A DNA stretch of 64,000 bases from Anarhynchus alexandrinus (lineage: Eukaryota > Chordata > Aves > Charadriiformes > Charadriidae): the NCBI GenBank assembly GCA_008711295.1, contig VUYV01000020.1, positions 1,956,255 to 2,020,254 of the forward strand, written 5' to 3'. Position 1 is the first letter of the stretch. Each line of letters starts with the position of its first letter. Below the pieces are notes generated by a model. It was given only the letters and a program-made list of their open reading frames with translations. It was not told the DNA's origin and searched no databases. Positions 13,613-26,159 of this stretch are shown here, one piece after another. The position numbers were made by a program, and so were the translations under genes.

Positions 13613-13882
13613 CAGACACCTGGAAGAGGCAGGTGGAGACCCCCACGTCGTTGGAAATGCTGCACTCGTAGCTACCACTGGTCTCCCGGCTGACGCTGTC
13701 CACCTTCAGCTCCGAGTAGTCCTGCTGCTCTGCCAGGGGCTGCGCCAGAAGGGTCCCGTTGAAGCGCCAGACGGAGGTGGCCACCTTCATGGGGCTGCCC
13801 TTCAGCATGGTGCAGCGCAGGGTGACGCTGCGCCCCATGCCCTGGCGCACGTCCTGGAAGGCCGGCTCCACCACGGGGGGGA
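13613..13882 (-). CDS. MDGA1: MDGA1 exon H: Ig6, single exon
   Basis: The 270-nt exon starts TC (completing Phe), then PPVVEPAFQD, and ends CLFQVS plus one base. Core cysteines are in TLRC and SYECS, the tryptophan is in SVWRF, and an extra cysteine in STCLFQV is also present in mammals as I recall. The acceptor is gtctccag and the donor gtaagt, both phase 1. The exon is more GC- and CpG-rich than the others. The segment after SVWRF is shorter than my memory of the human protein, which has a Pro/Ala-rich insertion there, and it contains a sequon (NGT). Ig6 connects to FNIII. Confidence 0.95.
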
Positions 13883-14080
13883 CTGGAGACCGAACAGAGC
13901 AACAGACGAGGACGCCGTCAGGGAACAGCCGTCTGGCTCAGCACGGTTACCCCAGCGGTGCCTCTGAGGAGACAGGCACCTATGACTTCCATGAGGATAT
14001 TTATTTCTAGCAGGAGCCATGCTTCATCAAACCGAAACCAGCAATAGTCATCTGACATCCCCTTCTGACTGGGCTGGGGC

Positions 14081-14107
14081 CACCTCCCACCTCCCACCTC
14101 CCTCCCA
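14081..14107. repeat. Short tandem (CCTCCCA)n
   Basis: Three to four tandem copies of a 7-bp CACCTCC unit about 200 bp upstream (in transcript order) of the Ig6 exon acceptor. Confidence 0.85.
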
Positions 14108-15720
14108 TTTATTAAGTAGGGGTGGCCTTTAGCAAGTACTCATCCCACAGTGAGACACTGCTTGGAGGAGCTACCAAGCCCCACTCTTTCATGTGAGAAG
14201 TGCAACTCCAGCAGCTGAGCACCACAACTTGGATTCAATCCTAAGATCCTAATGAGGATAACGATAGTCCTCATACCAAGCATAAACTGCACTCCCTGAG
14301 CAGGCGTGTATGCTCCCAAGGGGTTACATTCATCATGTCCTGGTCAGCGTCCAACAGGGTATTCAGGGACACCATGTTCAGATGGAGGGATACGCACTGG
14401 CTGTCCCCACTGAGCACAGACCTCAAGGGGTGTTAGAGGGCCTCTCCCAAATACGTCAACACAACACATGGCTGCAGGGACTCTGGGTCCTATTTTTATC
14501 TCTGGCAGCAATTCCCTGATGCTGGGAGGCGAGTCACATCTCTCCACGTCAGCTTCTCTGCCAGTAGTGTGAGAGTGGTGATGTGTGGCCACGTCCTTAG
14601 CAAAGAGAGGCTACTAAGTCTTGTTCTTTAACACTTGTAAAAATTTACAGGAACCTCACGATTTGGGTATGGTTGAGGCAGAGCAAGGAGAAAGTCTGGA
14701 TTGGTATTGCTTGGATTACCTCTTATTTAGTGTAATGGCAGAGGACTTCAATCTCCACAGCCATCTGATGGAAATGTTTCACTTGCAATAAACTCTTAAT
14801 TAAAATACTACAGCATGGGAATAACCAGCAGCTCTCCCTCTAAAACGAGAAAGGCTTCCTGAACACAAAACAGCTGTAGCCCGAATTTAAAAGAGGGAGA
14901 ACAGATTTATAGCAGCTCCATCACAACCACAACTCACTTCTCCAGGTTCAAAGCACCTGCTCTTCTCGTCCACAGACAACTTCTATGCACTACAGATCTA
15001 CAAAGCATCTGCCTCCTCTAAAGGTCCGCAGTGCTGCCAAGCACAGCCAGGCCCCCAAAACTGCAACACACACAGCATCTGTGGCACCACTGACACAGCT
15101 CCACCAGGAACCATGCGGCACACAGCATCCCTGAACACAGCCATGCCTGGAGAGCTCCAGCGCACCAGTCTCTCCCCCTCCCATACCCTGACCCCAGCAA
15201 GACCCACCTACAGCTCTGTAACACTAGCGATATCTCCATCTTCACCACAGATGAAGGGGGTGCATGCACCACCCCATAGGTCCCAGGGACACAGATGCAT
15301 CTGTGGGTACGCAGCGTAGAAGCATCCCTTCCACCTGGCAGCCCTTGTTTGACAGCAGTGATTGTTTTCTAGGTACCCATTCTCAACTCTCAGCCTCTCG
15401 GCCCTTTGCTGCACTTAAGTAGATTAAAAGCAGCCCTTGACTGAGCTCACGTCGCCGTGCTGAGTGGCATGGTCAGCTCATTACAGATGGCTTTGCTAGC
15501 AATGTGTCTCTGCGGGCGCTCCAAGCGCTGACTTGCCTTTGGCTCGCACGTCTCCCACCTCACGGTGAGAATAATGTGAGAAGTTGTTTGATTAGACCTA
15601 GTGCCATGAATGTGTCATCTCCATCCCTAGCTGCTATCCCATTTCTTGGGTCACATCTGCTCCTTAATTGAAGCTGGTGGGGTCTCACATTATAATCAAG
15701 GCAAGCTGGTGACATATAAA

Positions 15721-15786
15721 GAAAAAAAAAAAGATAAAAAGGGGAGAGAAAAATGAAAGGAAGTCTTAAAAAAAAGAAAAAAGGCA
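15721..15786. repeat. A-rich polypurine tract
   Basis: Mostly A with G and a few T, from the eleven-A run near 15,721 through AAAAAAAAGAAAAAAGG. Confidence 0.85.
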
Positions 15787-17950
15787 CAGCAGCTCCAGAT
15801 GTACTTAAAGCAATCTATCTCATGAGGAGGAGAGAGAGGGGTGGGAAAGCAGCTTCCTTCCCTCACTGCACCAAGTGGCGCCTGTGCACGGAGCTGGGAC
15901 AGAGCAAGAGAAAAGGTCTGAAAGAGGACAAAGTCCCCCCTGCAAGGAAGGGCCCCCTCGGGCGCCACTGAGGGAGTTTCTGGGGCTGGTAAAGGGTCAC
16001 AGAGGGGCAGGGCTGGGACACCCCAGATGCCTCCTTCGGTCCCAGGAACAGCAGGATGCAAGGATGCAGAAGATATTTAATTTTCTTCAGCTGGCACATG
16101 GGATTTACTTGATTGCACTGGGAGAGGCTCTGGGCCTATGGTACCACCTTGTGAAGGGAATGTCTGAAAGCGCCTGTACAGTAAAAATTTACTACATTTT
16201 CTCCTCTTGTCTCTGGCACTGGGAAACACACAACAAGCATTAACTCTGCAGGTAGTTCTGGAGCCCCTGGGTTTTCCGGAAAGACAGGTGAAGCAGGTCA
16301 TCCCATCACTGCAAAGGATGCATGCAGCACTACGGCAAGGGGCAGCTATTCCTGAAGGCTGCTGGTGGATAAGAAAGCAAAGAAAGGTCAACAGCAATTA
16401 CAGAGCCAGACATCAGCTCTGGCCTCCGATGCCAACTAGGGAGCCCACACTTCTTCAGATAGCTTATACACAAAAGGGAGACCCACCACTAAGGCAGGGA
16501 TTCAGTCGGCAAATCCTAGCAGATGATAACAACACAGTCTTTTCTCATCCCTGGCTTAAACACAAAAGAAAGCCTGTTTAAATGAGCTGGTGCTCCAGCT
16601 CCCCAGAACCGGGAACTGAACAGCTCCAGTACACCTGAGATGGTGACTGTCTTGGAGCAGAGACCTCCAACGTGACTCCCGCACGCATACTTTTAGGGAG
16701 CTGCAGGAAATCATAATGTTATTTTCCAGGTGCCTCTAATACCCACAGGGAAGCAGCATCCCTGCTGGCTATAAGGGAGCAGCGTCTGGCTATTCTGGCT
16801 CGCTAAGCTGCCGTGATGCTCTTTGGGGAGCTTGGGTATCAGCCCCAGTTTTTAGTCCAGTTCCGAAGGCGGGTCCTTGTCCAGAGGCTCCTCAAATGCC
16901 TTTCTGTATCACTCCTGAACTCCAGTTCATGCAGCTGAAGTGCTCTTTGAAGCAGCAGCCACGTCGCAGGCAGCAGGTTGCTACGCTTCAAGGAGGAGGT
17001 AAAAATCCTCTCTGCATACACAGGGCTTTGGGATCCCCTGGTAAGAAACACGGCAAACAAATATAGACGATTACTGTTTTCTCTCAGCGCACGGCTTAAC
17101 TCTCGAAGAGCGAGCTGGCAGGAGGAATGACGAAAGGGGTGAAGAGGGCAGCGCATTACTGTTCCAGGCAACGCCGAATGAGTGAGGCTCCTCCAGCAAC
17201 CTTGTTAAGATGCGGCTGCTGTGAAGTACAAGGCAGGGCAGCCTGCTTTTGCAGCAGAATTATGGCGCAACAGGAGAAAACATAATCACTCACCTGCTCG
17301 TTAGGAGCAAATCAAATCAGCCGAACACAGGCAACCTACTCCAGTGTGCCAGGCACCCCAAAGCAAAGCCGAGCTGTAGGCAGCTCCCTTGCTGTGAGCC
17401 GGAGCAGATGCTCTGCGCTGAAGGGTTGCTAAGCTAGCATGGTGTTCACGATGATGAAGGGCAAGAGCAAGGGAGGCACAACAGAGAAATGTCAAGTGTC
17501 CAAGGGGTGTTGCTTTGTGCCTCAATAAACTCTTTATTTTCCTGGTTTCACTGGAAATAACTAGGACTGAAACGCTCGTCCTACTAGAGAAGTGAGAAGG
17601 GCACTGGCTGTTGAGCTGTGGTCAAGTTTTTAAGTATTTGTTTTAAGTCTGTTTTTAGTTTAGCCTTGAGGAAGGGAGGAGTGTTCTTCCTTACAAGAGC
17701 CAAAGCGCTTGCAGGAGAGACCACAGTCTCCTTGCACTGTTACTGTGCTGTCCCTACTCGGGCACAGCTCCAGAAGGGGCACTCAGCGATCCCTGCAATG
17801 CTCTCTGATTGCTGCAGGTTCCCATCAAATTCAGATGCCACCAGAAGGCAGAGATGCTTCTTTCACCAATGATGAAGTCAGAGCATCCCAGGATGGCAGT
17901 GATGCACTATGGAAAGTTTTTCACTTGTGGGGCAAATACAGAAAAAAAAA

Positions 17951-17977
17951 AAAGTGAAAAAAATTTTTTTTCACTTT
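17951..17977. repeat. Perfect 13-bp hairpin with A/T-rich arms
   Basis: AAAGTGAAAAAAA (17,951-17,963) is followed after one base by its exact reverse complement (17,965-17,977). It probably arose from the adjoining A-tract (17,942-17,953). Confidence 0.9.
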
Positions 17978-18489
17978 AAAAAATGGGGATGTTGTCATGA
18001 GGCTGCTTAATTGGATATGGATGAAAGGCACAGAAAGGCACATATTGGAGTGGACTGATGCACAGAAATCAGTGACAAGCTTAAACAAAAACCAGCATCT
18101 GCAGAACAGGGCAACACCAAGTGAACAGATCTCACATTAAGAGCTCAGGCAAGAATTGAGACCGTCGAAAATCCTAGACACCGCAGTACAACACTACTAT
18201 GCATGACACATGCAAAGTCTGCCTTCCCATGGTTTGACGACTGTGAATAGCATACCCTGGTCAATTCCCAAATGCTGGCTCATTTTGAAAGGGCGGTCAG
18301 AGCTGAGGAGCTCACACATAACCTGCTTTCTGACTCACGGGCAGCCCTTTTCCCCCTGTAGCCACCCTGACCAGCGGTTGTACGGCTGGTCTACACAGCT
18401 GCCATGGGCTGCCGCACTCTCATTTTTCTACAGGGATTTACTTCCCGCAACGCTTCCTCTGCTGCAAAGAGCACCACGGCACAGCCGTG

Positions 18490-18625
18490 TCCAGGTGGAA
18501 AAAGAGAGGCGCAGGCAGAAGGAGGGCCTGCCCAAGGTCACACAAACCGGCAGCATCAGACAGAAGCTGCGTAGGAGTCCCGTATCCTGACCCACACTTC
18601 AGTCCTTAGCCCAGGCTTCTGTGAA
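18490..18625 (-). repeat. Probable old CORE-SINE/MIR-like relic
   Basis: The block 'GCCCAAGGTCACACAAACC' is nearly identical to the best-conserved MIR core (reverse orientation). It is followed by 'AGTCCCGTATCCTGACC' and 'CAGTCCTTAGCCCAGG', in the places of the tRNA-derived head. Assigned by pattern only. Confidence 0.5.
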
Positions 18626-19529
18626 AAACACCCTCTACGCTACCCTCCAGATTCAATCATCATGTACGTTTTTATTTAAATCTAGAAAGCGCAACACGTA
18701 ATTCAAGTGATGAAAATAGCAAGCCTTGCTAGATTAGAAAGCAGCTTTATTTTCAGCAGCTTTCATCTCACTCTGGTGAATGGCTTAGCCATGCAATCAC
18801 AGTGCCGGTGGGACTCTTGCTTGTAGTCTTCACCTTCTCCTACATGTAAGAGGTAATTGACCGCTTGCTCGCTGGATTGACATTGCAAAGGACACACAGA
18901 TAAACTAGTTTGAAAGACGGCACTTTGTGGTCAGTTACAACTGTGTTTCATTATCCAAAGTGGCTAATGACAGCAGGCAGTAATTCCTCTCTCTGGAAAG
19001 CAAATCAGGACAGGCTGCTATTAGGGTCTTATGAGACCTATATGACCCCATGCAGCATCCATTTAAATTCCGATAGGTACCCTTCTGCAGTCATACTGGA
19101 TGCAGTCTTCCCTAATCTTCTCTAGACAACCAAAGCCATTGGAGCAAAGGGTGTCTTCCTTATCCAGCCCTTTGTCCCATAATCCAAGGTAATAAAGATG
19201 TCACAGGCATCAAAGATACTGCACCCCTGTGTTCATAGCAGGTAGAAAACTTTCAGCTCCAGGAGAGACCCAGAGCTCTCTACCCAAGCAAGCAAGTAGC
19301 TCTTTTATTGTCACAAGGCTGGGAAATCACAGCTGCCCAATTCTGTTCCCTGCAACAGCACCCACACCCCAAGAATGCACATAAGGCACCAGCAGTTTTC
19401 CACGTGGAGACAAATATCTAATATTTACAGGCCCAGTCTCATCTGCAAGTTTCTGAGAGGTGATATAATTGAGTAGTCAGAAGAGGGACGAGGGAGGAAG
19501 GCTTGCTCAACCTATTTCAGCTAATAGTG

Positions 19530-19650
19530 AGAATCTTTCTTTCATCTTCTATGCCTTTTGCCTTTGCACTTCAGTCTCCCCATGTATAAAGAGATAAAAC
19601 GTGTATTTTTTCCAAAGTGCTTGAAAGCCAAGTTGCAAGTATTGTTATTT
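19530..19650 (+). repeat. Possible old MIR-like relic
   Basis: The block 'CACTTCAGTCTCCCCATGTA' followed by 'AAGAGATAAAACG' and 'AAAGTGCTTGAAAG' follows the order of the MIR core and tail in the plus orientation. Weak, by eye only. Confidence 0.35.
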
Positions 19651-21170
19651 CAAACAAAACAAATTTGTTTGAGTACATTTTCTGCTAGACAAGTGGGTGG
19701 AGGGACCGGAGAAGCAGGGCACAGAGCAGAGAAGGCTTAGTTCTGTGCTAGTTGACTGCCTTTAAAAGAAGAGCAAATGAAATGTATTCACTACCAGCTT
19801 TTCTGCTTTCCTCCTCTGTGAACTTTCCAAGCCAATTAGCTCAACCAGTCTTCACCTCGTTTTAATAAAGAGGGGTTTACTAAAGGATTTCCTCTTCTGC
19901 ACGACAAGCTGTGCTGATTAGTACACGAGACCCCCTAGCTCACTTTACAGAGCTCTTTGAAGAAAGTCCATCCTGGGTGGGAATTTCCAGACCTTCTGCC
20001 TCACAGACATGCCCCTCCTCAAAAAAGATCTGTCCCAGACATGCTGGAACTCCACTCAGACTCACTGCCCAATTAATTCACGCTAACAAGACACTACAAA
20101 GACAAGTATTCTCCGGCAGTGTAAAGCCACCTCATTCCCATGCCTGACTTACCTTCAAGTGCCTGGTTTCAAAACAGTGCGCTCCTCTAATTGAAAAAGA
20201 TAAGTGGGGAAAGATGGTGTACGTACAGAAGACACATACACATTTGTATGTGAAATGCATGCTGATAATCCTTCCCCCACCCACATACCACCCAATTAGC
20301 AAAGTTATGCACAAGAGAAATAAAGAGGGTGAGAGAGTGGGCATTTCAGAGCTAATCCCTTCAATTACTGTCAGACCAATGGCATAACCCAACTCTAGAT
20401 TTATTTATTTTTTTTGCCACAGACTAACATGAAAATATTGTCTCTAATTCACAGCCAATTTTGCTAGCTATAGCATGGTGAAGCAGGATGCTGGCCAGGG
20501 TGGATCTGGGATTCTCCTGCCCACCCACATACCCGCAAGAGGGGAGCCCCCCCATGTGTAGCATTGTCAGACCACCAACTCTCCGCTCAGGTTCTGTCTC
20601 TGTCTTCTAGAAGATAATAAGATGTCAGCTCATACCCATGCATCTGTTATTACATGCTTCTGTTTAACAAATTGGGCTGGCAGTGACATGCCTCTCCCAA
20701 TAGCATATAAATAGTTTAGATCCAAATATTCACTAACAGTCAGCCAATGATACTCTTTCCCCAGAAGCATCCCATATGCATTAACTTTTGGCAGAGAACC
20801 AGTTATCTTACTATTCAATAATTCATAGGTGAGCTACTACTCAGCTGGGTAGTTCTGGGAATAAAGCAACTCATTGCCAGTGCAAACTAAAGAAAGAAAA
20901 AAAATCAACCCACAAAAAGAACCAAATGAGATTCTTCTTCTAAAACAGGAAATCCACATCTTTCCTCTTACTTCAGTTTATCACTAGTTTTTCTACCCCA
21001 ATTCCCTTGCTGTAGTTTAAGCCTACTGCAAGCCCTCCCCCTAGAGGGTTTTATGTCCTACTAATCAACTCTGTCCCATCCCCAGTAGTTCCAACCTCAA
21101 CAAATACTAGGAGAGAATACTTAGTCCTCCCCTCCTAAAGTCCTTGACAAGATGATGTTGACCTTTTATA

Positions 21171-21198
21171 TGTGCATGTGTGTGTGTATATATATATC
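21171..21198. repeat. Compound (TG)n(TA)n simple repeat
   Basis: TGTGCATGTG runs into TGTGTGTATATATATAT. It lies about 430 bp from the minus-strand CR1 fragment. Confidence 0.9.
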
Positions 21199-21630
21199 TT
21201 TACAATTCCCCTTCCTCTCCTTCCTCTGCTTTTCAGGTGGCAGAAGCACATCTTTAGGTCCTATTTAGATTTTGTTTTCTCTGGGCGGAAACACTGTCCT
21301 AGAGTTTTAAATGCCAGAGGAATCACATGGAAAAAGTTTGGGAAGGGAGAAAATAAAAGAGAAACCTGAATCTACAGCTCTGACTCTACTCACATGCCTG
21401 GCAGAGACAAACGGGGCACGGGGGCCTATAATGGGGCAGAGATCAGCAGGTACCATTTGCAACCTTGTGAGCAGAAACAGAGCTGCTTGACCCATCACAG
21501 CAGAATGCATTCCCTGTGCTTCCGTCCACAGTGTAAAGAAGAGAAAATAGAGGGAAAACAGAGAGTCTGTGATGTTCATCATCCTAGGATAGGCCCTCCA
21601 CATTCCTGAGAAGGATTTGGAACAACTGAG

Positions 21631-21748
21631 AATCATAGAATCATAGAATGGTTTAGGTTGGAAGGGACCTTAAAGATCATCCAGTTCCAACCCCCCTGCC
21701 ATGGACAGTGATACCTCCCACTAGACCAGGTGGCTCAAAGCCCCACTG
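21631..21748 (-). mobile_element. CR1 LINE 3' fragment (5'-truncated, avian type)
   Basis: On the plus strand the segment opens with AATCATAGAATCATAGAATG, the reverse complement of the CR1 3' terminal 8-bp repeats. It continues with the highly typical GTTTAGGTTGGAAGGGACCT and CAGTTCCAACCCCC blocks and the ACTAGACCAGG block before similarity ends. The element therefore points along the minus strand, the same direction as MDGA1, with its 3' end at 21,631. It retains only about 118 bp, far short of a full CR1, and has no coding capacity. Its closeness to the consensus suggests it is fairly young. Confidence 0.93.
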
Positions 21749-23281
21749 AGAAAGGACTGATCATCCCCTCAGGTTTGACAGCAAACCCGGAGCTAGCTGG
21801 AACAGGACTTTAAAGCCCAAATTTATCCCATCTAACTTCAGGCTTTTCACCGAGGCACCCAAGTTAGGAACGCCACCTCCTTCCAAAGCCATTGAGTGAG
21901 AGGGACATCTCCAGAGGACGATTAGGATGGTAGGAGTCCCTAGCTTGCATTGCCTCCCTCTGTCCTGTGCCTGCACAAGGAGCATAAGGTGATCCCAGCC
22001 CTCACATCTCTGCTAGGTGGGACGAATGCAGACCAAAGTAAATGTTTATGCGAGCCCTGCACAGAAGTGGCCAGTGCCACCCCTCTATATGAACCTTTCC
22101 ATGAACTCTCAGTGCCTCATTTATCAAGTTTATCAGTAAGCTGAGACACAACACGCATCTGAAACTTGGGCAGCATGTCCTGCTCTTGGACAGAAGGCAC
22201 CTCCTGTGTTCAAGCTGCTGCGTGCCACAATGGAGCTACCCTGGGAAGGAAAACAGACACCAGCCTGCACGTTCCCCATAGCAAATATAGTGAGAAATCT
22301 TTGGACTCCAGACAGCATCCAATTAGTGCCACTGCTAGGGCTTCACGTTCAGAGTATGCAGCTGCCACCTACAAGGAATTGATTGGGTTTCCCCTTGTTT
22401 CCTATGAAGGATCTCACCCACAACCTAAAGAGCTACCAGGCAGAGGTGACTGCTGACCCCAAGCAGTGATCCAATAGCAACAGACTCCTATTCCATCCCC
22501 AGCTGCCTGAGCAATTCAGTCACCTCCATACGTTTAGACCCTTTTAATAAAAAAACTGAAAGTTAAGAGGAGGGACGGTGCAGGAGAAAGTGCCTCTGAG
22601 GACTACAATACTGTCAAAATGGAGAAGAGTCCCTGCCTTAGAAATGCAATGATTGTCAGGGCCACAGGTGGTCACAGCCTTCTGCTTACAGCTGGGCTAC
22701 AGCATTACCTCACCTTCTGTTTTCAGTTTGAAAGCTAAATTGGGAGCACTAGATGATCCCTCCACAGCTGCTTTCCAAAACAGGCAGGCAAAGCAAGAGG
22801 CAGCATAGCCAAAAGCAGAAATGTTGATTAAAAAAGAAAATCAGACCTACTTTAATGATGGGGTGGAGGGATCAGAGCTGGAAAGGGGAGAGATCCAAGC
22901 CAGAAAGAGACTGGTAGGGGAAGGAGGGCCCATCCAAGGCAATTAAGATAATCAAATATTTACCAGCACTCCTTAATACACTTACTCTGAATTCTTTGTC
23001 TGGACTAGTAAGGAAAAAGGATGCATGGGGTGAAGCTAGACCAGGAAGAGTTAATGCAGTGGGTCTCCACTTATCTGTAGACAGAGTGGAAAGAGGACAA
23101 GCTTCCCCATACAAACCAGGCTCTTCCTCGGCCTCTCCTTCAGGCCTAGTAGGGAATTCGGACCAAGGAGGAAGAACTGAGCATAGACCAACACCCAGTT
23201 CTCCATCACTTCTCTATCTGCTGCCTCAGAGTTCTGCTGCCAATCGTTTAATATCCTGCTCCACTAACTGTCATCATTACC

Positions 23282-23693
23282 CCATTTTTCCATCCTTCAC
23301 CCTTGATTGATCTTGATTCATCTAAGGAAGATGACGACAATGAAAACGTAACCGTTCAGAAGGAGGCTGAAAGGATGCTGAAATGAAAAGATTAATGGCA
23401 AACGTTCAGTCTCATAGATGAAGCAGCTGAGGTCAACAGATATCAAAGCAATTTTTCCCATAAGAATTAATGTAACAAGGAGGGTGGTGCATACAGGAAC
23501 TTAAGAAATGCATGCAGTTTAAAAACACAGGATCAGTAGGTACAGCATAGAGAAAGGAGAGGCAAGAACATTTTTTACTGTAAGCATTTTTGCTGTCACT
23601 CTCTGGATGGTTACCTCTTAATCATTGTCATCATCATCTTCAGATGAATCAAGCTAGATCAAATCAATCATGGGCGAAGGATGGAAAAATGAG
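23282..23693. repeat. Imperfect inverted repeat, arms about 70-100 bp
   Basis: The left arm (23,282-23,353) and the reverse complement of the right arm (23,609-23,693) share, in order, CATTTTTCCATCCTTC, a TGATTGAT block, CTTGATTCATCT, a GAAGATGA..GACAATGA block and GTAACC. Weaker matching continues inward to about 23,379 and 23,583. The spacer is about 200-250 bp. The right arm has an extra segment of about 9 bp. No transposase or known terminal repeat was recognised. Confidence 0.75.
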
Positions 23694-26069
23694 GATAGGT
23701 CCACACGGTCCATCAGATGAAATGGCTGAAGTCTTCCAGAATAGTGACTGGCTCCAAAAAGCAAGCTGCCAAATAGCCACCATCTCTGCCATCTGAAAGT
23801 CCTATCTTCCCTCTCCATCCTTCACACCATTGCCTGCGTGCATTTAAAATGTGTGAATTTCATAAGTGCCTGTGTCCAACTCCCCCTCTATTAATTAATT
23901 ATGAAAAAAATTGCTTTATCTGTCGTATCAGTAACTGTGATAGCTTTTTATGAGTGTATCTTCAGCAGATTGCTGGTTGCAGAGAATCATCTCCCTACAC
24001 CTTATTCCCAAAACTGCTAACCAACTACGAAGACAGCAGAGGATTTGGCAGCCCCATTTCTTCAAGCCTGGATGACACCACTGGTCTCAGAGAAGGGCAG
24101 GGACTTGAGCTACGGAGGACTCGCTCCCTCGCTGGAAACCTCATGTCTTCTCTCTACATTGCCACCGTGTTTCCAGAGGAGCAGCAGCACACGAGCCTTG
24201 CTGCTGAAGCAGACCCAGCCCTGCAGCTCTCGTCTTTCCCTGCATTCGGAATAGCACTGTCACTTCTGACAGCTGCAGGTGTTGTGGGCTCCCAGAAATC
24301 ATGCTCTGGGGCTCCGGGTCTCCTCTGCAGCAGAGGGCAGAGGAAGGAGGCCAATGACTGAACTGGCAATCATTCAAGGACAGCAGCCTGCTCCCTTGAC
24401 CTCCCCATCTGGCCATCAGCTCTGTCCCATCTCCTCTGGACTTGGACCAGGAGAGGGAAATTTATTAACAGTCCTGCTCACTGGATAAATCTGCTCTGAC
24501 ATTCGATTTTCCAGGCTGCTTCTGTGGCTGACCTCAAACTGGGCCAGCACTACTGGAACCATTTGGAGGAGCAGCATCCCTGTAACGTGGGCACATGCCT
24601 ATCTCACAGAGATGCTATTTCATGTTGACCGAGAAGGACTTAGGCTGCAGCAAAGGCGATACGCAGGGCAAGTGGGAAGCGCACACTCCATTTCTTGTCC
24701 TGATGCCTGGATTTTGATCCAACAGATAAATGCCTAAAGCTGGTTCCATAATGTTTCTGTTGTTCACATTCCCGACTCTTCTGGAACACAAAAAGTAAGG
24801 CCGTTACCTTCCTCATTCTCAGTCATTGCATCAAGATCTGAAAGCAGATCCTGGTCTGAGTCAGTCCATCAGCAATTATCAGCCCAAGGGGTTGCAGCAG
24901 CACACACTGTAATGTGGCATTCTGCTCCTTCCAGCCTCTCTGTGAGAGATAAGAACACCTCCCAGAATCAGATACCCCAGGGTGAACGGGACATTTTAAA
25001 GAAGTTTCAGCAATATTTGCTGAGCCATCCCACTGTGGTGGGCAGAGACAGGGTATAAAACTGTGTACTGCTCTGGAAATAACCTGTGTGAACTTAAATC
25101 TGGGAATATCTGTGGCTAAATCGTGATAAATGCAGACATGATGCAAAGACAGGCTTCTCTATGGCCTGTTTGTAAGACTCTAGCTGGATCTGTGTACCCT
25201 GATCTGAATTCATCAGTGCAAAACTGGCAGAATAACAGACTAATAACAGATCATAAAAACCATAAAAATGCCTTAGAAAGTAGCAAAAGATGGGGGAAAA
25301 CTTCTTCTAGCCAGGCCTTTGAGGGGAAGTTTGTGATAGCATCCTGCAAGCACCAGAGGAGATAAAATTATTTTGTACCCTCCATGCACGTATTACCTAT
25401 GGAAGTACAAACACGAACCAATTGGGTCAATGTAAGTAGAGAAGACCTCGGAACAAACAGCAATAAACCTTTTTATTCCTCACTGATTCCAGAAAAAAAC
25501 CCATGGTAGATGAATGTGGGATGCAACTTTACAAGTTAAAAAATGAATGATGATTAATATAGTTTTATGGGTCCTTGGCAGACAAACCGGGTAGTGTTTG
25601 AGAAAGCAACAAGAAAAGTAACTATCTTGTCATAACATCCTCAGGCATTGGAAAGATCCTGGCTTGCTTCCACACGACAGACTAATTGAAGATGTAATAC
25701 TGTTCAAATGCAGCCCACATTAAGCAGATTAAAAACACATTAACTGAAAGAGTTCAAAAAGAAATTTTAAATGGGTGCACGCACCACTGAGATCTCTCTA
25801 GTGAAAGGGAAGACCTTCGCTAGGAAGACCTCTCTAGTGAGATCCCATATGAACCTCTTGAACTGATGCTATTTCACATCATCAAGGTCAAAGATCCACC
25901 CAGCAGGCTGACATAGCTAAAGCATACCAATTCTAAAGTCTCCTGTTCAGGCTGTGTAGCCAACATCACACATAACCACCTTTGGTGTCTGAATGACCTT
26001 ACAAATATTTGCAGCTGTGGTGACTGGGCACAGACTTTGGCACAGCTCTGGGATGTGCCTTGTGCTTTG

Positions 26070-26091
26070 CTTCCTTCCTTCCCTCCCTCCC
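26070..26091. repeat. (CTTC)n/(CCTC)n pyrimidine tract
   Basis: CTTCCTTCCTTCCCTCCCTCCC, possibly inside the outer part of the ancient LINE region. Confidence 0.85.
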
Positions 26092-26159
26092 AAAGGCAGC
26101 ACTTCAATGTGCAATAACAGACAATCACCATCCTTAAGTGCCTACATCAGGATAAGATA

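Noticed and set aside
23257..23386. Plus-strand acidic 'DLDSSKEDDDNENV' frame with a stop, seeming like a protein C-terminus
   Set aside because: It coincides with the left arm of the inverted repeat, and the right arm has a stop in the equivalent frame. Explained better as repeat sequence than as a coding relic.
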